In this document: piece after piece, positions 1 through 8,847 of the stretch
How the letters are laid out: the number at the start of each line of letters is the position of its first letter
How positions within the stretch are numbered: position 1 is the stretch's first letter
DNA from: an uncultured Pelagibacteraceae bacterium
Lineage (GTDB): Bacteria > Pseudomonadota > Alphaproteobacteria > Pelagibacterales > Pelagibacteraceae
Reading direction: 5' to 3'
DNA length: 64,000 bases
Assembly: GCA_902615975.1 (NCBI GenBank)
Contig: CACMRC010000005.1
Location: 37,738-101,737 of the forward strand
Notes under the pieces: model-generated
Database searches by the model: none
Told to the model about the DNA's origin: nothing
The model's input: the letters and a program-made list of their open reading frames with translations, nothing else
Position numbers and translations under genes: made by a program

Positions 1-92
1 CAAATATTTACTAAATCTAAATATAGTAACTTAAGACAAATCTTAAATATATAATGTAGATATCAGGAGTTGTTTGAAAATTTAGCTAACGT
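1..92. other. AT-rich intergenic end of window
   Basis: No coding signal is visible downstream of rpsT up to the window edge. A short inverted repeat (TTAAGA, CAAA loop, TCTTAA at 31-46) is present but is all A/T-rich and has no clear T-run, so it is not called a terminator. In many alphaproteobacteria dnaA follows rpsT; this stretch could be its leader, but nothing here proves that. Confidence 0.3.
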
Positions 93-353
93 TTAGATTG
101 CAGCTATTTTTTTGGTAATTCTAGAAACGTTTCTAGAAGCATTTTGTTTTTTTATTATTCCTGTTTTAGCAATTTTCATCAACTCAGAGTTTAACTTTGG
201 TAAAAATTTTATAGCTTCATCTTTCTTTTTACTATCAATTAGAAGGTTCATTTTCTTAAGTGCGTTTCTAAACCTACTCTTTCTAGCTTTATTTACCGCT
301 GTTTGTTTAGAAATTCTTCTAATTCTTTTAACTGCTGATTTTGTGTTTGCCAT
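93..353 (-). CDS. rpsT: 30S ribosomal protein S20
   Basis: Small basic protein of 86 residues that binds 16S rRNA in the body of the 30S subunit. The start is placed at MANTKSAVKRIR, the near-universal S20 N-terminus. The longer open frame reaching base 425 would add 24 residues foreign to the family and overlap mutM. The protein is rich in Lys/Arg (KARKSRFRNALKK), as expected. It follows mutM on the same strand with a 50-bp gap. The sequence just before the start (ctgcgcag on the coding strand) is not a typical Shine-Dalgarno. Identification is secure. Confidence 0.96.
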   Translation of the reverse strand: MANTKSAVKRIRRISKQTAVNKARKSRFRNALKKMNLLIDSKKKDEAIKFLPKLNSELMKIAKTGIIKKQNASRNVSRITKKIAAI

Positions 354-403
354 CTGCGCAGGGGTATAGCTTGAGAATTTATAGTGGTCAACTAAATATT
401 TAA

Positions 404-1267
404 CTATTTTTGACAAGAAACGCAAAAAAAAGTCGACCTATTTGATGTTATCTTTTTTTTTATAATGCCTTTGCACTTCGTGCGCTTACAATAAGCTCCG
501 TCTTGCTGATAGACTTTAAACTCCTTTTGGAAGGTACCTTTGTTACCTGAAATATCTTTAAAATCTCTTATACTTGAACCTCCCTTATTAATTGCCTGTT
601 GAAGTATTTTTTTAGAATTTAAAATAATATTTAAACATTCATTTTTATTAAGTCTTTTTGCCTTTTTAAATGGATTTATTTTACAAGCAAAAAGAATTTC
701 ACTTGCATAAATATTACCTATTCCAGAAACAAATCTCTGATCAAGTAAGAAACTTTTTATATCCTTATTTTTTTTCTTAAAATAATTAAATACATAATTT
801 AAGTTAAATTTATCACTAAATGGTTCAGGTCCCATTGATTTAAATCTTCTCTGTAGATCTTGATAATTTTTAATTATTTCAAAAAATCCAAAACGTCTTG
901 GATCATTATAAATTACTTTCAAGCTATCAAAGACAAACTCTGCATGATTGTGTTTTTTAGGTAAAAAAGGTGAATGATAAAAACTAGTATTCGTAAATTT
1001 TAGAAGCTTTTTATTATCAAGAATATGAATTGTTCCTGACATTCCTAAATGAATTAAACAATAATCTTCATTTTGAAAATGGATAATCAAATATTTAGAA
1101 AATCTACTAACTTCAATTATTTTTTTATTTTTAAGAAAACTTTCAAAATCACTTGGTATTTTAAACCTTAAATTCCTATTTCTAATTATTACTTTTTTTA
1201 TGCTTTTTTTTTTGATCTTTTTATGAAGGGATTGTCTAACAATTTCTACTTCTGGTAATTCTGGCAT
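404..1267 (-). CDS. mutM: Formamidopyrimidine-DNA glycosylase
   Basis: Base-excision repair enzyme that removes 8-oxoguanine and ring-opened purines and cleaves the abasic site. The N-terminus is the catalytic MPELPEVEIV, in which Pro after the removed Met is the nucleophile and Glu follows. The middle has the helix-two-turn-helix region (SGIGNIYASEILF). The C-terminus is a zinc finger with CKRTKC and CVSC; the C-x4-C first half differs from the C-x2-C of E. coli but is common in alphaproteobacteria. The 287-residue length is normal. It is divergent from ubiE with a 29-bp gap and is upstream of rpsT. Confidence 0.95.
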   Translation of the reverse strand: MPELPEVEIVRQSLHKKIKKKSIKKVIIRNRNLRFKIPSDFESFLKNKKIIEVSRFSKYLIIHFQNEDYCLIHLGMSGTIHILDNKKLLKFTNTSFYHSPFLPKKHNHAEFVFDSLKVIYNDPRRFGFFEIIKNYQDLQRRFKSMGPEPFSDKFNLNYVFNYFKKKNKDIKSFLLDQRFVSGIGNIYASEILFACKINPFKKAKRLNKNECLNIILNSKKILQQAINKGGSSIRDFKDISGNKGTFQKEFKVYQQDGAYCKRTKCKGIIKKKITSNRSTFFCVSCQK

Positions 1268-1296
1268 TTGATACTATATTCAATATATATTTTTTT

Positions 1297-2001
1297 ATGC
1301 AACAAAATCTTCAAAATAAAAAAGGACTTGTAGAAAATGTATTTAATCAGGTCTACAACAAATATGACTTGATGAATGACTTTATGTCTATGGGTGTCCA
1401 TAGATATTGGAAAAAAAGTTTAATCAATATGATGAATCCGAGAGCTAATAGAAAATTAATAGATGTTGCATGTGGGACGGGGGATGTTGGAAAATTATTT
1501 TTAAATAGCACAAATAAAGACGCTGAAATTACTTGTGTAGACCCTAATAAAGGCATGGTTAGTCAGGGAAAGCGAAAATTATCAAATTATAAAAATGTAA
1601 AATGGGTTATTTCATCAGCAGAAAAATTACCAATAGAAGAAAATTCATTTGATTACTACACTATTAGCTTTGGACTAAGAAATACAAAAAATTTGAATAA
1701 AGCGCTTTCAGAAGCCTATAGAGTTTTAAAGCCCGGTGGACGCTATCTATGTCTAGAATTTTCTAAGATTCAAAATTCAAATCTTGATTTTATATATAAA
1801 AATTATTCAAAACTTATTCCTAGCATTGGTCAATTTGTAGTTGGAGAAAAAGAACCTTATGAATATTTAATCAAAAGTATTGAACAATTTATTAATCAAG
1901 ACGAATTAATAGAATTAATGGAAAAAAATAATTTTCACAAATGTTCTTATAGAAATCTTTCTGGTGGTATTGTTTCAATTCATAGTGGTTGGAAAATTTA
2001 A
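1297..2001 (+). CDS. ubiE: Demethylubiquinone/menaquinone C-methyltransferase
   Basis: SAM-dependent methyltransferase that adds the C-methyl group in ubiquinone synthesis. It has 234 residues, with the UbiE N-terminal signature (VFNQVYNKYDLMNDFMSMG, about residues 15-33), the SAM-binding DVACGTGD at 56-63 and the late motif RVLKPGGRYLCLEFSK. Its stop overlaps the ubiB start in TAATG, which implies translational coupling. Both genes act in ubiquinone synthesis, so they form an operon. The divergent mutM start is 29 bp upstream, so any promoter must lie in or near that gap. Confidence 0.95.
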   Translation: MQQNLQNKKGLVENVFNQVYNKYDLMNDFMSMGVHRYWKKSLINMMNPRANRKLIDVACGTGDVGKLFLNSTNKDAEITCVDPNKGMVSQGKRKLSNYKNVKWVISSAEKLPIEENSFDYYTISFGLRNTKNLNKALSEAYRVLKPGGRYLCLEFSKIQNSNLDFIYKNYSKLIPSIGQFVVGEKEPYEYLIKSIEQFINQDELIELMEKNNFHKCSYRNLSGGIVSIHSGWKI

Positions 2002-3569
2002 TGATTAAAAAACTTATTACTTTATTTAAATTAGGAAGAAAAATTGCAAGATCAGATATTTTAAAAATTGCATCGAAATTTAAAAAACCTCCCTTAGCCG
2101 TAACAATATTATTCCAAATTTTATCTATTTCATTTGAAAAAAAAGAACAAAATAATTTAATTGAGGATGATGGTGAAAGACTATCTAGATCTTTAGAGTC
2201 TATGGGTACAACTTTCATCAAACTTGGTCAATTTCTTGCTACTAGACCTGATATAATTGGAGAAGAATTATCTTTAAAGCTAGAAAAACTTCAAGATCGA
2301 TTACCCCCTTTCTCAATTCATGAAGCAAAAGAAATTATTAAAGAAGATCTTGGAGTTGTTGCATTTAATTCAATAATTGATTTAAGTGAACCAGTTGCCG
2401 CTGCATCAATTGCGCAAGTTCATAAAGCAAAAATAAATGACAATGGAACAATTAAAGATGTAGCAATAAAAATTTTAAGACCAAATATAAAAAAAATATT
2501 CAATGAAGAAATAGATGCAATGATGTTGTTTGCATTTATTATTGAGTCATTTATAAAAAAAACAAAAAGATTAAAACTTGTTGAAGTTGTTTTTTTACTT
2601 AAAGAAATAACTAATCTTGAAATGGATTTAAGATTCGAAGCTGCCGCAGCTAATGAATATGCTGAAAATACTAAAAATGATGCAGGATTTAAAGTTCCTG
2701 AAATTTATTGGAATTTTACAAGCGAAAATGTAATGACTTTGGATTGGATAGATGGAATTTCAATAAGAGAAGCTGAGGAGCTAAAGAAAAGAAATTTAGA
2801 TACTAATAAAATAGCTGAAGATATTATCCAACATTTTTTAAGACATGCTGTAAGGGATGGTTTTTTTCATGCAGATATGCATCAAGGAAATATTTTTGTT
2901 GATAATAGCGGCCAAATTGTACCTATAGATTTTGGAATTATGGGGAGGTTAGACAAACTTAGTAAAAGGTTTTTAGCAGAAATTTTATTTGGATTTATTC
3001 AAAGAGATTATCGTAAAGTAGCTGAAGTTCACTTAGTGGCCGGATTAGTTCCAAAAGAAGTACCAATCGACGATCTAGCTCAAGCTTTGAGATCAATTGG
3101 TGAGCCTATATTTGGCCAAGAAGTAAAAGATATTTCAGGCGGTAAATTACTCAAACAATTGTTTGATGTAACAGAAAAGTTTAATATGCAAACTCAACCT
3201 CAATTATTAATGTTGCAAAAAACTATGGTTGTTGTTGAAGGTGTAGCAAGGAAGTTAAATCCAAACACAAATATTTGGACAACTTCAAAGCCTGTACTGG
3301 AAAATTGGCTTAAAGAAACAAAAGATCCAATTAATAATTTGAATGAAACTTTAAAAAATACATCTGAAGTGATTAAACGTTTACCAGAATTTCCTGAGGT
3401 TATGGATAAAGCAAATCAAGCATTAACGTTTTTAGCTAGTGGTCAAATTCCACAAAATTCAAATTCTTACACCGCTCTGAATGATAAGAAATCAGAAATG
3501 ATAGCATTTAGAAATCAATCTATTATTGGTTTATTACTTCTTGTAATTTTTGGCCTTATAGTATTTTAA
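2001..3569 (+). CDS. ubiB: ABC1-type kinase-like ubiquinone biosynthesis protein
   Basis: Membrane-associated atypical kinase/ATPase needed for ubiquinone synthesis. The start is set at 2001 (MIKKLITLFKLG), where ATG shares one base with the ubiE stop; the open frame begins four codons earlier inside ubiE. Family marks are the KxGQ motif in TTFIKLGQFLA, the Ala-rich loop PVAAASIAQVHKA in place of the usual P-loop, and the HADMHQGNIFVD and PIDFGIMGR catalytic and metal segments. A hydrophobic C-terminal anchor (IIGLLLLVIFGLIVF) ends the 522-residue protein. Typical length and synteny. Confidence 0.95.
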   Translation: MIKKLITLFKLGRKIARSDILKIASKFKKPPLAVTILFQILSISFEKKEQNNLIEDDGERLSRSLESMGTTFIKLGQFLATRPDIIGEELSLKLEKLQDRLPPFSIHEAKEIIKEDLGVVAFNSIIDLSEPVAAASIAQVHKAKINDNGTIKDVAIKILRPNIKKIFNEEIDAMMLFAFIIESFIKKTKRLKLVEVVFLLKEITNLEMDLRFEAAAANEYAENTKNDAGFKVPEIYWNFTSENVMTLDWIDGISIREAEELKKRNLDTNKIAEDIIQHFLRHAVRDGFFHADMHQGNIFVDNSGQIVPIDFGIMGRLDKLSKRFLAEILFGFIQRDYRKVAEVHLVAGLVPKEVPIDDLAQALRSIGEPIFGQEVKDISGGKLLKQLFDVTEKFNMQTQPQLLMLQKTMVVVEGVARKLNPNTNIWTTSKPVLENWLKETKDPINNLNETLKNTSEVIKRLPEFPEVMDKANQALTFLASGQIPQNSNSYTALNDKKSEMIAFRNQSIIGLLLLVIFGLIVF

Positions 3570-3577
3570 TTCTCCAG

Positions 3578-4783
3578 ATGAAAAATTTGATAAATAAAAA
3601 AATACTATTTATTATCTGTGGAGGAATATCTGCTTATAAAAGTCTTGAAACAATTAGGCTTTTTAAAAAGAATGGTGCAGATATAAAGACAATTCTTACT
3701 ACAAGTGCAAAAGAGTTTGTAACTCCACTTTCAATAACATCGCTTTCCCAAGGTAAAGTTTACAGTGATTTATTTAGTGTAGAAAATGAGGCTGAAATGG
3801 ATCATATTTCACTTTCAAGATGGGCAGATATAATTGTAATTGCACCTGCAACAGCAAATACAATTTCAAAGCTAGCTCAAGGAACAACTGATGATTTAGC
3901 ATCCACTGTTGTTTTGGCTTCAGATAAAGACATTATTTTAGCACCAGCAATGAATGTAAGAATGTGGGAGCATCCAACTACTAAAACAAATATAAAAAAA
4001 TTAAAAGGGTTTGGATATAAACTAATAGGTCCAGAGGTTGGTGATATGGCATGTGGTGAATATGGAGAAGGTAAAATGTCAGAACCATCAATAATTGCTG
4101 AGGAAGTTGATAAATATTTCTTAACTCAAAAAAATAACAAAAAATTTAAAGCATTAGTTACAGCAGGTCCAACTAATGAGTACATAGATCCAGTTCGTTT
4201 TATTACAAATAAATCAAGTGGCAAACAAGGATATGAATTAGCAAAATCATTAACCAAAAAAGGTTTTGATACAACATTAATATCAGGTCCAACTAATCTT
4301 GAAATAACTAAAGATATTAATCTTATAAAAGTCGAAACAGCAGATGAAATGTTAGTTGCCACTCAAGAAAATTTACCTGTTGATGTAGCAATTTTTTCAG
4401 CTGCGGTAGCTGATTTTAAAGTTAATAAAAAGTATGAAAATAAAATTAAAAAACAAGAGAACTTAAACTTAAATTTAGAAAAGAATGTAGACATACTTCA
4501 TTATGTGTCTAACCATAACTCCATGAGACCTGAGCTTGTAATAGGATTTGCAGCAGAAACTAATCAGATCGATAAAAATGCAGAGGAAAAATTAAACAAG
4601 AAAAATTGTGACTGGATAATTTCTAATGATGTATCAAATAAAGATATAGGATTTAATTCTGATTATAATGAGGTAACAATTCATTATAAAAACAAAGAAG
4701 TTAAAAAAGAAAAGCTTTTATACAAAAAAAAATCTGGAATTTCTGATGAAATAGTTGATAGAATAATTGATCAATTAAATTAA
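3578..4783 (+). CDS. coaBC: Bifunctional phosphopantothenoylcysteine decarboxylase/synthetase
   Basis: Converts 4'-phosphopantothenate plus cysteine to phosphopantetheine in CoA synthesis. The N-terminal CoaC flavoprotein half shows GGISAYKS, the active-site APAMNVRMWEHP and the Cys-containing GDMACGEYGEGKM substrate flap. The C-terminal CoaB half carries TAGPTNEYIDPVRFITNKSS and FSAAVADFK. At 401 residues it is full length. It follows ubiB by 8 bp and its stop abuts the dut start in TAATGG. The coaBC-dut pair is common in proteobacteria. Confidence 0.96.
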   Translation: MKNLINKKILFIICGGISAYKSLETIRLFKKNGADIKTILTTSAKEFVTPLSITSLSQGKVYSDLFSVENEAEMDHISLSRWADIIVIAPATANTISKLAQGTTDDLASTVVLASDKDIILAPAMNVRMWEHPTTKTNIKKLKGFGYKLIGPEVGDMACGEYGEGKMSEPSIIAEEVDKYFLTQKNNKKFKALVTAGPTNEYIDPVRFITNKSSGKQGYELAKSLTKKGFDTTLISGPTNLEITKDINLIKVETADEMLVATQENLPVDVAIFSAAVADFKVNKKYENKIKKQENLNLNLEKNVDILHYVSNHNSMRPELVIGFAAETNQIDKNAEEKLNKKNCDWIISNDVSNKDIGFNSDYNEVTIHYKNKEVKKEKLLYKKKSGISDEIVDRIIDQLN

Positions 4784-5220
4784 TGGCAAAAATTCTTATC
4801 AAAAAGTTAGACCCTGCGGTTGAATTACCTGCTTACAAAACAGAAGGTGCATCAGGTATGGATTTGATGGCGCTAGTAAAAAAACCCATTAATCTCAAAC
4901 CAAATTCATCATGCTTAGTTCCAACAGGGCTTGCCGTTGCATTTTCAAGTGATTTCGAAATCCAAATAAGACCAAGATCCGGTTTAGCTGCAAAAAATAG
5001 TATAAGTGTTTTAAATACACCTGGAACTATTGATAGTGATTACAGGGGAGAAATAAAAGTAATTCTTTTTAACCACGGTAAAAATGATTTCTTGATAAAT
5101 AATAAGGATAGAATTGCACAAATGATTTTAACTCCTGTGATTAAAATGAATCTCGAGGAAACTGATGATCTACCAGAAACTGTTAGAGGAGAGGGTGGTT
5201 TTGGCTCGACTGGAAAATGA
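4783..5220 (+). CDS. dut: dUTP diphosphatase
   Basis: Trimeric dUTPase that hydrolyses dUTP to dUMP and PPi, keeping uracil out of DNA. All dUTPase motifs are readable in 145 residues: GMDLMA (motif 1), RPRSGLAAK (2), GTIDSDYRGEI with the catalytic Asp (3), RIAQMIL (4) and the C-terminal lid RGEGGFGSTG (5). It is coupled to coaBC through a one-base overlap and to the next gene through an ATGA overlap at 5217-5220. Confidence 0.97.
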   Translation: MAKILIKKLDPAVELPAYKTEGASGMDLMALVKKPINLKPNSSCLVPTGLAVAFSSDFEIQIRPRSGLAAKNSISVLNTPGTIDSDYRGEIKVILFNHGKNDFLINNKDRIAQMILTPVIKMNLEETDDLPETVRGEGGFGSTGK

Positions 5221-5984
5221 GCAAAAATTTAAGCAAAAAAGAAATAGATAAATTTTCTAGACAAATAATTTTAAAAAACATAGGTCCATTAGGACAAAAA
5301 AAAATTCTAGACTCAAGAGTTTTAATAATTGGAATGGGTGGTTTGGGATGTCCAGCGGCTGATTTTTTAACCCGATCTGGAATTGGGAAACTAGGAATTG
5401 TTGATCATGACATCGTTAGCCTATCAAATATTCATAGACAAAGTTTATATGATGAAAAAGATTTAAATCACTCAAAAGTTATAATTGCTAAAAAAAAACT
5501 AAATAGAATAAACCCAAAAACAAAAATAAATCTTTATAACTTTAAAATGGATAGAGTAAAATTTGAAAAAATAATAAAAAAATATGACTTCATTATTGAT
5601 GGTACTGATAATTTTGAAAGTAAATTTTTAATAAATGATTTAAGTTTTAAGTATAAAAAATATCTTGTGACTGGAGCAATTAGTAAATTTGATGGTCATA
5701 TTTTTACTTTTGATTTTATAGATAAAAATACTCCTTCTTTACGAGACTTCTATCAAGAGGAAGTTATTACTGATGAAATATTAAACTGTGAATATGAAGG
5801 AATATTGGGACCTGTAGCAGGAACAATTGGAACAATGCTAGCTAATGAAGTTTTAAAAAAAATATTAAAAGTTGGCCAAAATTTAAATGGATTTATTCTT
5901 ATTATAGATTTATTAAATTTAAGCTTTAGAAAAGTTAAATTAAATAAAACAAAAAAAAGTGAAAATAAAAAATTTAATAAATAA
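5217..5984 (+). CDS. ThiF/MoeB-type E1-like adenylyltransferase
   Basis: Member of the E1-like family that adenylates the C-terminus of a ubiquitin-fold sulfur carrier (MoaD or ThiS). The nucleotide loop GMGGLGCPAADFL lies near residue 39, followed by the acidic DHDIVSLSNIHRQ and the DGTDNFESK loop. A single Cys is kept in LNCEYEGILGP, at the position of the E1 cysteine. Both CxxC zinc-knuckle halves found in E. coli MoeB are missing (SLRD replaces the first, and the C-terminus has no Cys). It could serve thiamine or molybdopterin synthesis; neither partner carrier is in this window. It ends inside the next gene. Confidence 0.8.
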   Translation: MSKNLSKKEIDKFSRQIILKNIGPLGQKKILDSRVLIIGMGGLGCPAADFLTRSGIGKLGIVDHDIVSLSNIHRQSLYDEKDLNHSKVIIAKKKLNRINPKTKINLYNFKMDRVKFEKIIKKYDFIIDGTDNFESKFLINDLSFKYKKYLVTGAISKFDGHIFTFDFIDKNTPSLRDFYQEEVITDEILNCEYEGILGPVAGTIGTMLANEVLKKILKVGQNLNGFILIIDLLNLSFRKVKLNKTKKSENKKFNK

Positions 5985-6414
5985 TATTTTTATATTCTCT
6001 CTTTTAATATTCTTTATTAACTCAAGTAATGCTGGGGAAATATTCGTTTCTCTTAAAAAAAATAAGGTGAACGTACGCTATGGACCAAGTTTTGAATCTG
6101 ACATTAAATATGTTTATAAAAAAATAAATTTACCTTTAAAACAAATTGATAAAAAAGAAAATTTTAGACGAATTATTGATTTTAAAAATAACAGCGGATG
6201 GATTCATATTTCACAATTAAAAAAAAGTAATTCAGTAATAGCCACGAAAGATAAAGTTTTATTTAAGAAACCTACATCTTTTGCTAAACCAATTGCTCAA
6301 ATAAAAAAAGGGAGATTATTAATTTTAAAAAAATGTGAACAAAATTGGTGCAGAATTACATCAGAAGAATTTGAAGGTTGGATTAAAACAGATAATATTT
6401 GGGGACTAAATTAA
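5959..6414 (+). CDS. Exported bacterial SH3-domain protein
   Basis: Probable periplasmic protein of 151 residues, starting at a GTG inside the 3' end of the preceding gene. A signal peptide covers about residues 1-25 (hydrophobic IFIFSLLIFFINSSNA, cleavage before GEIF). Two SH3-like repeats follow: the first has VNVRYGPSFESD and GWIHISQL, the second has WCRITSEEFEGWIKTDNIWG. Bacterial SH3 domains commonly bind peptidoglycan or peptides, but the partner is unknown here. It converges with the DUF3501 gene, overlapping 4 bp at the stops with no terminator between. Confidence 0.75.
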   Translation: MKIKNLINNIFIFSLLIFFINSSNAGEIFVSLKKNKVNVRYGPSFESDIKYVYKKINLPLKQIDKKENFRRIIDFKNNSGWIHISQLKKSNSVIATKDKVLFKKPTSFAKPIAQIKKGRLLILKKCEQNWCRITSEEFEGWIKTDNIWGLN

Positions 6415-7010
6415 CTAAAATCAGCAGATAAAGAGACTATATTTTCTTTAGATAATTTTGTGCTATGAGAATATTCTTCGTGATCTATGCCAAGCTCTAT
6501 TTCTGAAATATTAGATTTAAATTTTTCTATTTGATCATCAGTAAAATTAAAATGAATAAACTGTACTGAAGAAGCTTTTCCTTCAGTAGAAGTTCTATCT
6601 ACATCTTCCTCTGGAACCGCTTTAATTTTCTCACCATTTATTTTCATAAATACTGTTTCTTCTATTCCACCAACCTTTTCAAGAAACGCCGCTCTTGAAA
6701 TAGGATTATCTATTTCAAACATCAGAGTTGCTGTAAGCTCTTTTCCGTTAGGTATTAGAGGATTATATGCAGAAAGCTCATCCTTAATTTGCTCATCGCC
6801 GCCTTTTTCAATGTATAGCATTTCTTGTACTTGAGCTAACATTGTTTCATAACTTTCAAAATAAAAAGTGGCATAAGGACCTAAAGCAACTCTTCTATTT
6901 TTTTTATAATCAACAATATTTTTTCTTAATTCACGTCTCTTCTCTGTATAAACATCTAAAGGTATGATGTCTTCTTTTCGAATTTCTCTTTTTTCTCTTG
7001 GCATGATCAT
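6411..7010 (-). CDS. DUF3501 family protein
   Basis: Uncharacterised 199-residue soluble protein matching DUF3501 by content and neighbourhood. Readable family segments are IIPLDVYTEKRRELR, GPYATFYFESYETM and ELGIDHEEYSHS. It is the third gene of a minus-strand operon after rubrerythrin and an Fe-S oxidoreductase, with a 4-bp overlap with the latter. That trio recurs in many proteobacteria, which suggests a shared role in peroxide or iron handling, though the biochemical function is not known. The start could be the first Met or the Met two codons later. Confidence 0.8.
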   Translation of the reverse strand: MIMPREKREIRKEDIIPLDVYTEKRRELRKNIVDYKKNRRVALGPYATFYFESYETMLAQVQEMLYIEKGGDEQIKDELSAYNPLIPNGKELTATLMFEIDNPISRAAFLEKVGGIEETVFMKINGEKIKAVPEEDVDRTSTEGKASSVQFIHFNFTDDQIEKFKSNISEIELGIDHEEYSHSTKLSKENIVSLSADFS

Positions 7011-8338
7011 ATGTTATAACTTTTCGCCATCAATTCGATAGGGTGTAGTGCCTCATCATTAGATATGTTTGTATCAACTTCTAACTGTTTTAAATGTTTG
7101 CCAGCCAAAGGACAATCCGAAGCCATATATTTATTATTTTTAGTTTTAATTTGTCTAGCTGTAGGTCTTCCAACTTTATTTGCTAAATCATGAGTTTCTT
7201 TCATTACTCCAAAAGTTCCTCCATGACCTGCACATCTTTCAACTACATCAATTTTAACGTTTGGTATTAATTTTAACATATCTCTTGCTTTGATACCCAT
7301 GTTCTGAGCTCTAGCATGACAAGCGTGATGCACAGTTACACCTCCATCAATCTCATTTAATCCTTCCGCTAATCCCTCATTGTTTGCGATATCCACGACA
7401 TACTCATCAATATCCATAACATTTGCACATAATTTTTTTATTTTTTCATCTTTTGGTAATAACAAAGGCCATTCAAATTTTAACATTAATCCACAACTAG
7501 CTGTTAAGGTTACTACTTTATATCCTTTATCAATCCATTCGATTAAATCTTTAGAAACTTTCTTTGCTTGTTCAACAACTTTTGGAAGATCTGCTTGCTC
7601 TAAAAATGGCATTCCACAACAACCAGGATAAGCCTCCTGGACCTCTACACCATTTTTTTTCAAAACTTTTAAAGCAGCAACACCTGTATTTTTTTTATTA
7701 AAATTTACAAAACAAGTTGAATAGATTACAACCTTTCTATCTTTAGAAGGTGTTTGATAATTTATTTTATCTCTATTTTTTTTGAAAAAATTTGAAAAAG
7801 TTTCTGAGTTATATTTTGGCAGCTGAACTCTTTTATCTATTCCAGCAATAAGTTCTAAAATTTTTCTAATTAATTTATTTTTAATATTTGATGCCCAATT
7901 GATTATTTTTGAGAACAACACGCCAATTTTAGCGTTTCGGTCTATTTGAGCTAGTTGTCTTGGTACACTTGGTAATTTACCTAATTTTTTTTGAGCTGTT
8001 CTATATCGCAGCATTAAATGTGGAAAATCTAAATCAAAATCATGAGGTGGAACATATGGGCATTTGGTCATAAAACACATATCACACAAAGTACATGCAT
8101 CAACAACTGGAGCAAATTGATCGCTAGATAAGCTCTCAACATCTTCATTTTTAGATTCATCAATCATGTCAAATAGCTTAGGAAATGAATCGCAAAGATT
8201 AAAACATCTTCTACACCCATGACAAATATCAAACACTCTTCTCATTTCAGTGTCTAACTTTTCAGGGTTTAAAAAATCAGGATGTTCAAAATCTATAGAA
8301 TGTCTTATAGGTGCACCTAAACTTCCTTCTTTGCTCAT
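7007..8338 (-). CDS. Heterodisulfide reductase/GlpC-like Fe-S oxidoreductase
   Basis: Predicted electron-transfer protein of 443 residues. The N-terminus carries two ferredoxin-like cysteine clusters, CHGCRRCFNLCDSFP and CTLCDMCFMTKCPY, for two [4Fe-4S] centres. The C-terminal half has two CCG domains: one has STCFVNFN with PGCCGMPF, the other has HHACHARAQ with ERCAGHGGTFG. It resembles GlpC and GlcF subunits but stands between rubrerythrin and DUF3501 and not beside a flavoprotein dehydrogenase. It may therefore feed electrons to rubrerythrin; that role is inferred from the operon alone. Confidence 0.82.
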   Translation of the reverse strand: MSKEGSLGAPIRHSIDFEHPDFLNPEKLDTEMRRVFDICHGCRRCFNLCDSFPKLFDMIDESKNEDVESLSSDQFAPVVDACTLCDMCFMTKCPYVPPHDFDLDFPHLMLRYRTAQKKLGKLPSVPRQLAQIDRNAKIGVLFSKIINWASNIKNKLIRKILELIAGIDKRVQLPKYNSETFSNFFKKNRDKINYQTPSKDRKVVIYSTCFVNFNKKNTGVAALKVLKKNGVEVQEAYPGCCGMPFLEQADLPKVVEQAKKVSKDLIEWIDKGYKVVTLTASCGLMLKFEWPLLLPKDEKIKKLCANVMDIDEYVVDIANNEGLAEGLNEIDGGVTVHHACHARAQNMGIKARDMLKLIPNVKIDVVERCAGHGGTFGVMKETHDLANKVGRPTARQIKTKNNKYMASDCPLAGKHLKQLEVDTNISNDEALHPIELMAKSYNI

Positions 8339-8367
8339 ATGACTAAGTTATTTGAAATTTGAATTGT

Positions 8368-8396
8368 TTTTAGTGGGCATTAAACGCCCACTAAGA
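8368..8396. other. Intercistronic hairpin after rubrerythrin
   Basis: A perfect 9-bp inverted repeat, TTAGTGGGC (8370-8378) and GCCCACTAA (8386-8394) with a 7-nt loop, lies 10 nt after the rubrerythrin stop, in the 65-bp gap before the Fe-S gene. In the direction of transcription (minus) it is followed by AAAACAATTC and not a T-run. It therefore fits an mRNA-stabilising or processing hairpin, or a partial Rho-type barrier, better than an intrinsic terminator. Confidence 0.55.
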
Positions 8397-8403
8397 AATT
8401 TGA

Positions 8404-8820
8404 TTAGCTAATAGATTCTAAAGTTTTTTGAAATTTACCAGCGTGTGATTTTTCAGCTTTAGCTAAAGTTTCAAACCAGTCAGCAATTTCTTCAAAGCCT
8501 TCTTCTCTAGCAGTCTTAGCCATACCAGGGTACATATCAGTATACTCATGAGTTTCGCCTTGTACTGCCGAAGCTAAATTTGCTTTTGTTTCACCAATTG
8601 GCATTCCAGTTCCTGGATCACCAACTTCTTCTAGATACTCCAAATGACCATGTGCGTGACCAGTTTCACCTTCGGCTGTTGATCTAAAAACTGCAGCTAC
8701 ATCATTGTAACCTTCAATGTCAGCTTTTTGTGCGAAATAAAGATATCTTCTGTTTGCTTGACTTTCACCAGCAAACGCTTCTTTTAAATTTTCTTCTGTT
8801 TTGCTTCCTTTTAAAGACAT
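8404..8820 (-). CDS. Rubrerythrin (ferritin-like diiron protein)
   Basis: Diiron peroxidase-type protein of 138 residues with the two ferritin-like half-sites: [18 protein letters not shown] and [12 protein letters not shown], then [15 protein letters not shown] and [10 protein letters not shown]. It lacks the C-terminal rubredoxin domain of classic rubrerythrin, so electrons must come from another protein, perhaps the downstream Fe-S oxidoreductase. A good ribosome site (AAAAAGGAG) precedes the ATG. Base composition is less AT-rich than its neighbours, as in highly expressed genes. Its promoter region carries two palindromic elements (see separate entries). Confidence 0.9.
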   Translation of the reverse strand: MSLKGSKTEENLKEAFAGESQANRRYLYFAQKADIEGYNDVAAVFRSTAEGETGHAHGHLEYLEEVGDPGTGMPIGETKANLASAVQGETHEYTDMYPGMAKTAREEGFEEIADWFETLAKAEKSHAGKFQKTLESIS

Positions 8821-8847
8821 TTTTTCTCCTTTTTAATGATTAACAAA

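Noticed and set aside
31..46. TTAAGA-CAAA-TCTTAA inverted repeat after rpsT
   Set aside because: Six A/T-rich pairs with no T-run; such repeats arise often by chance at this base composition.
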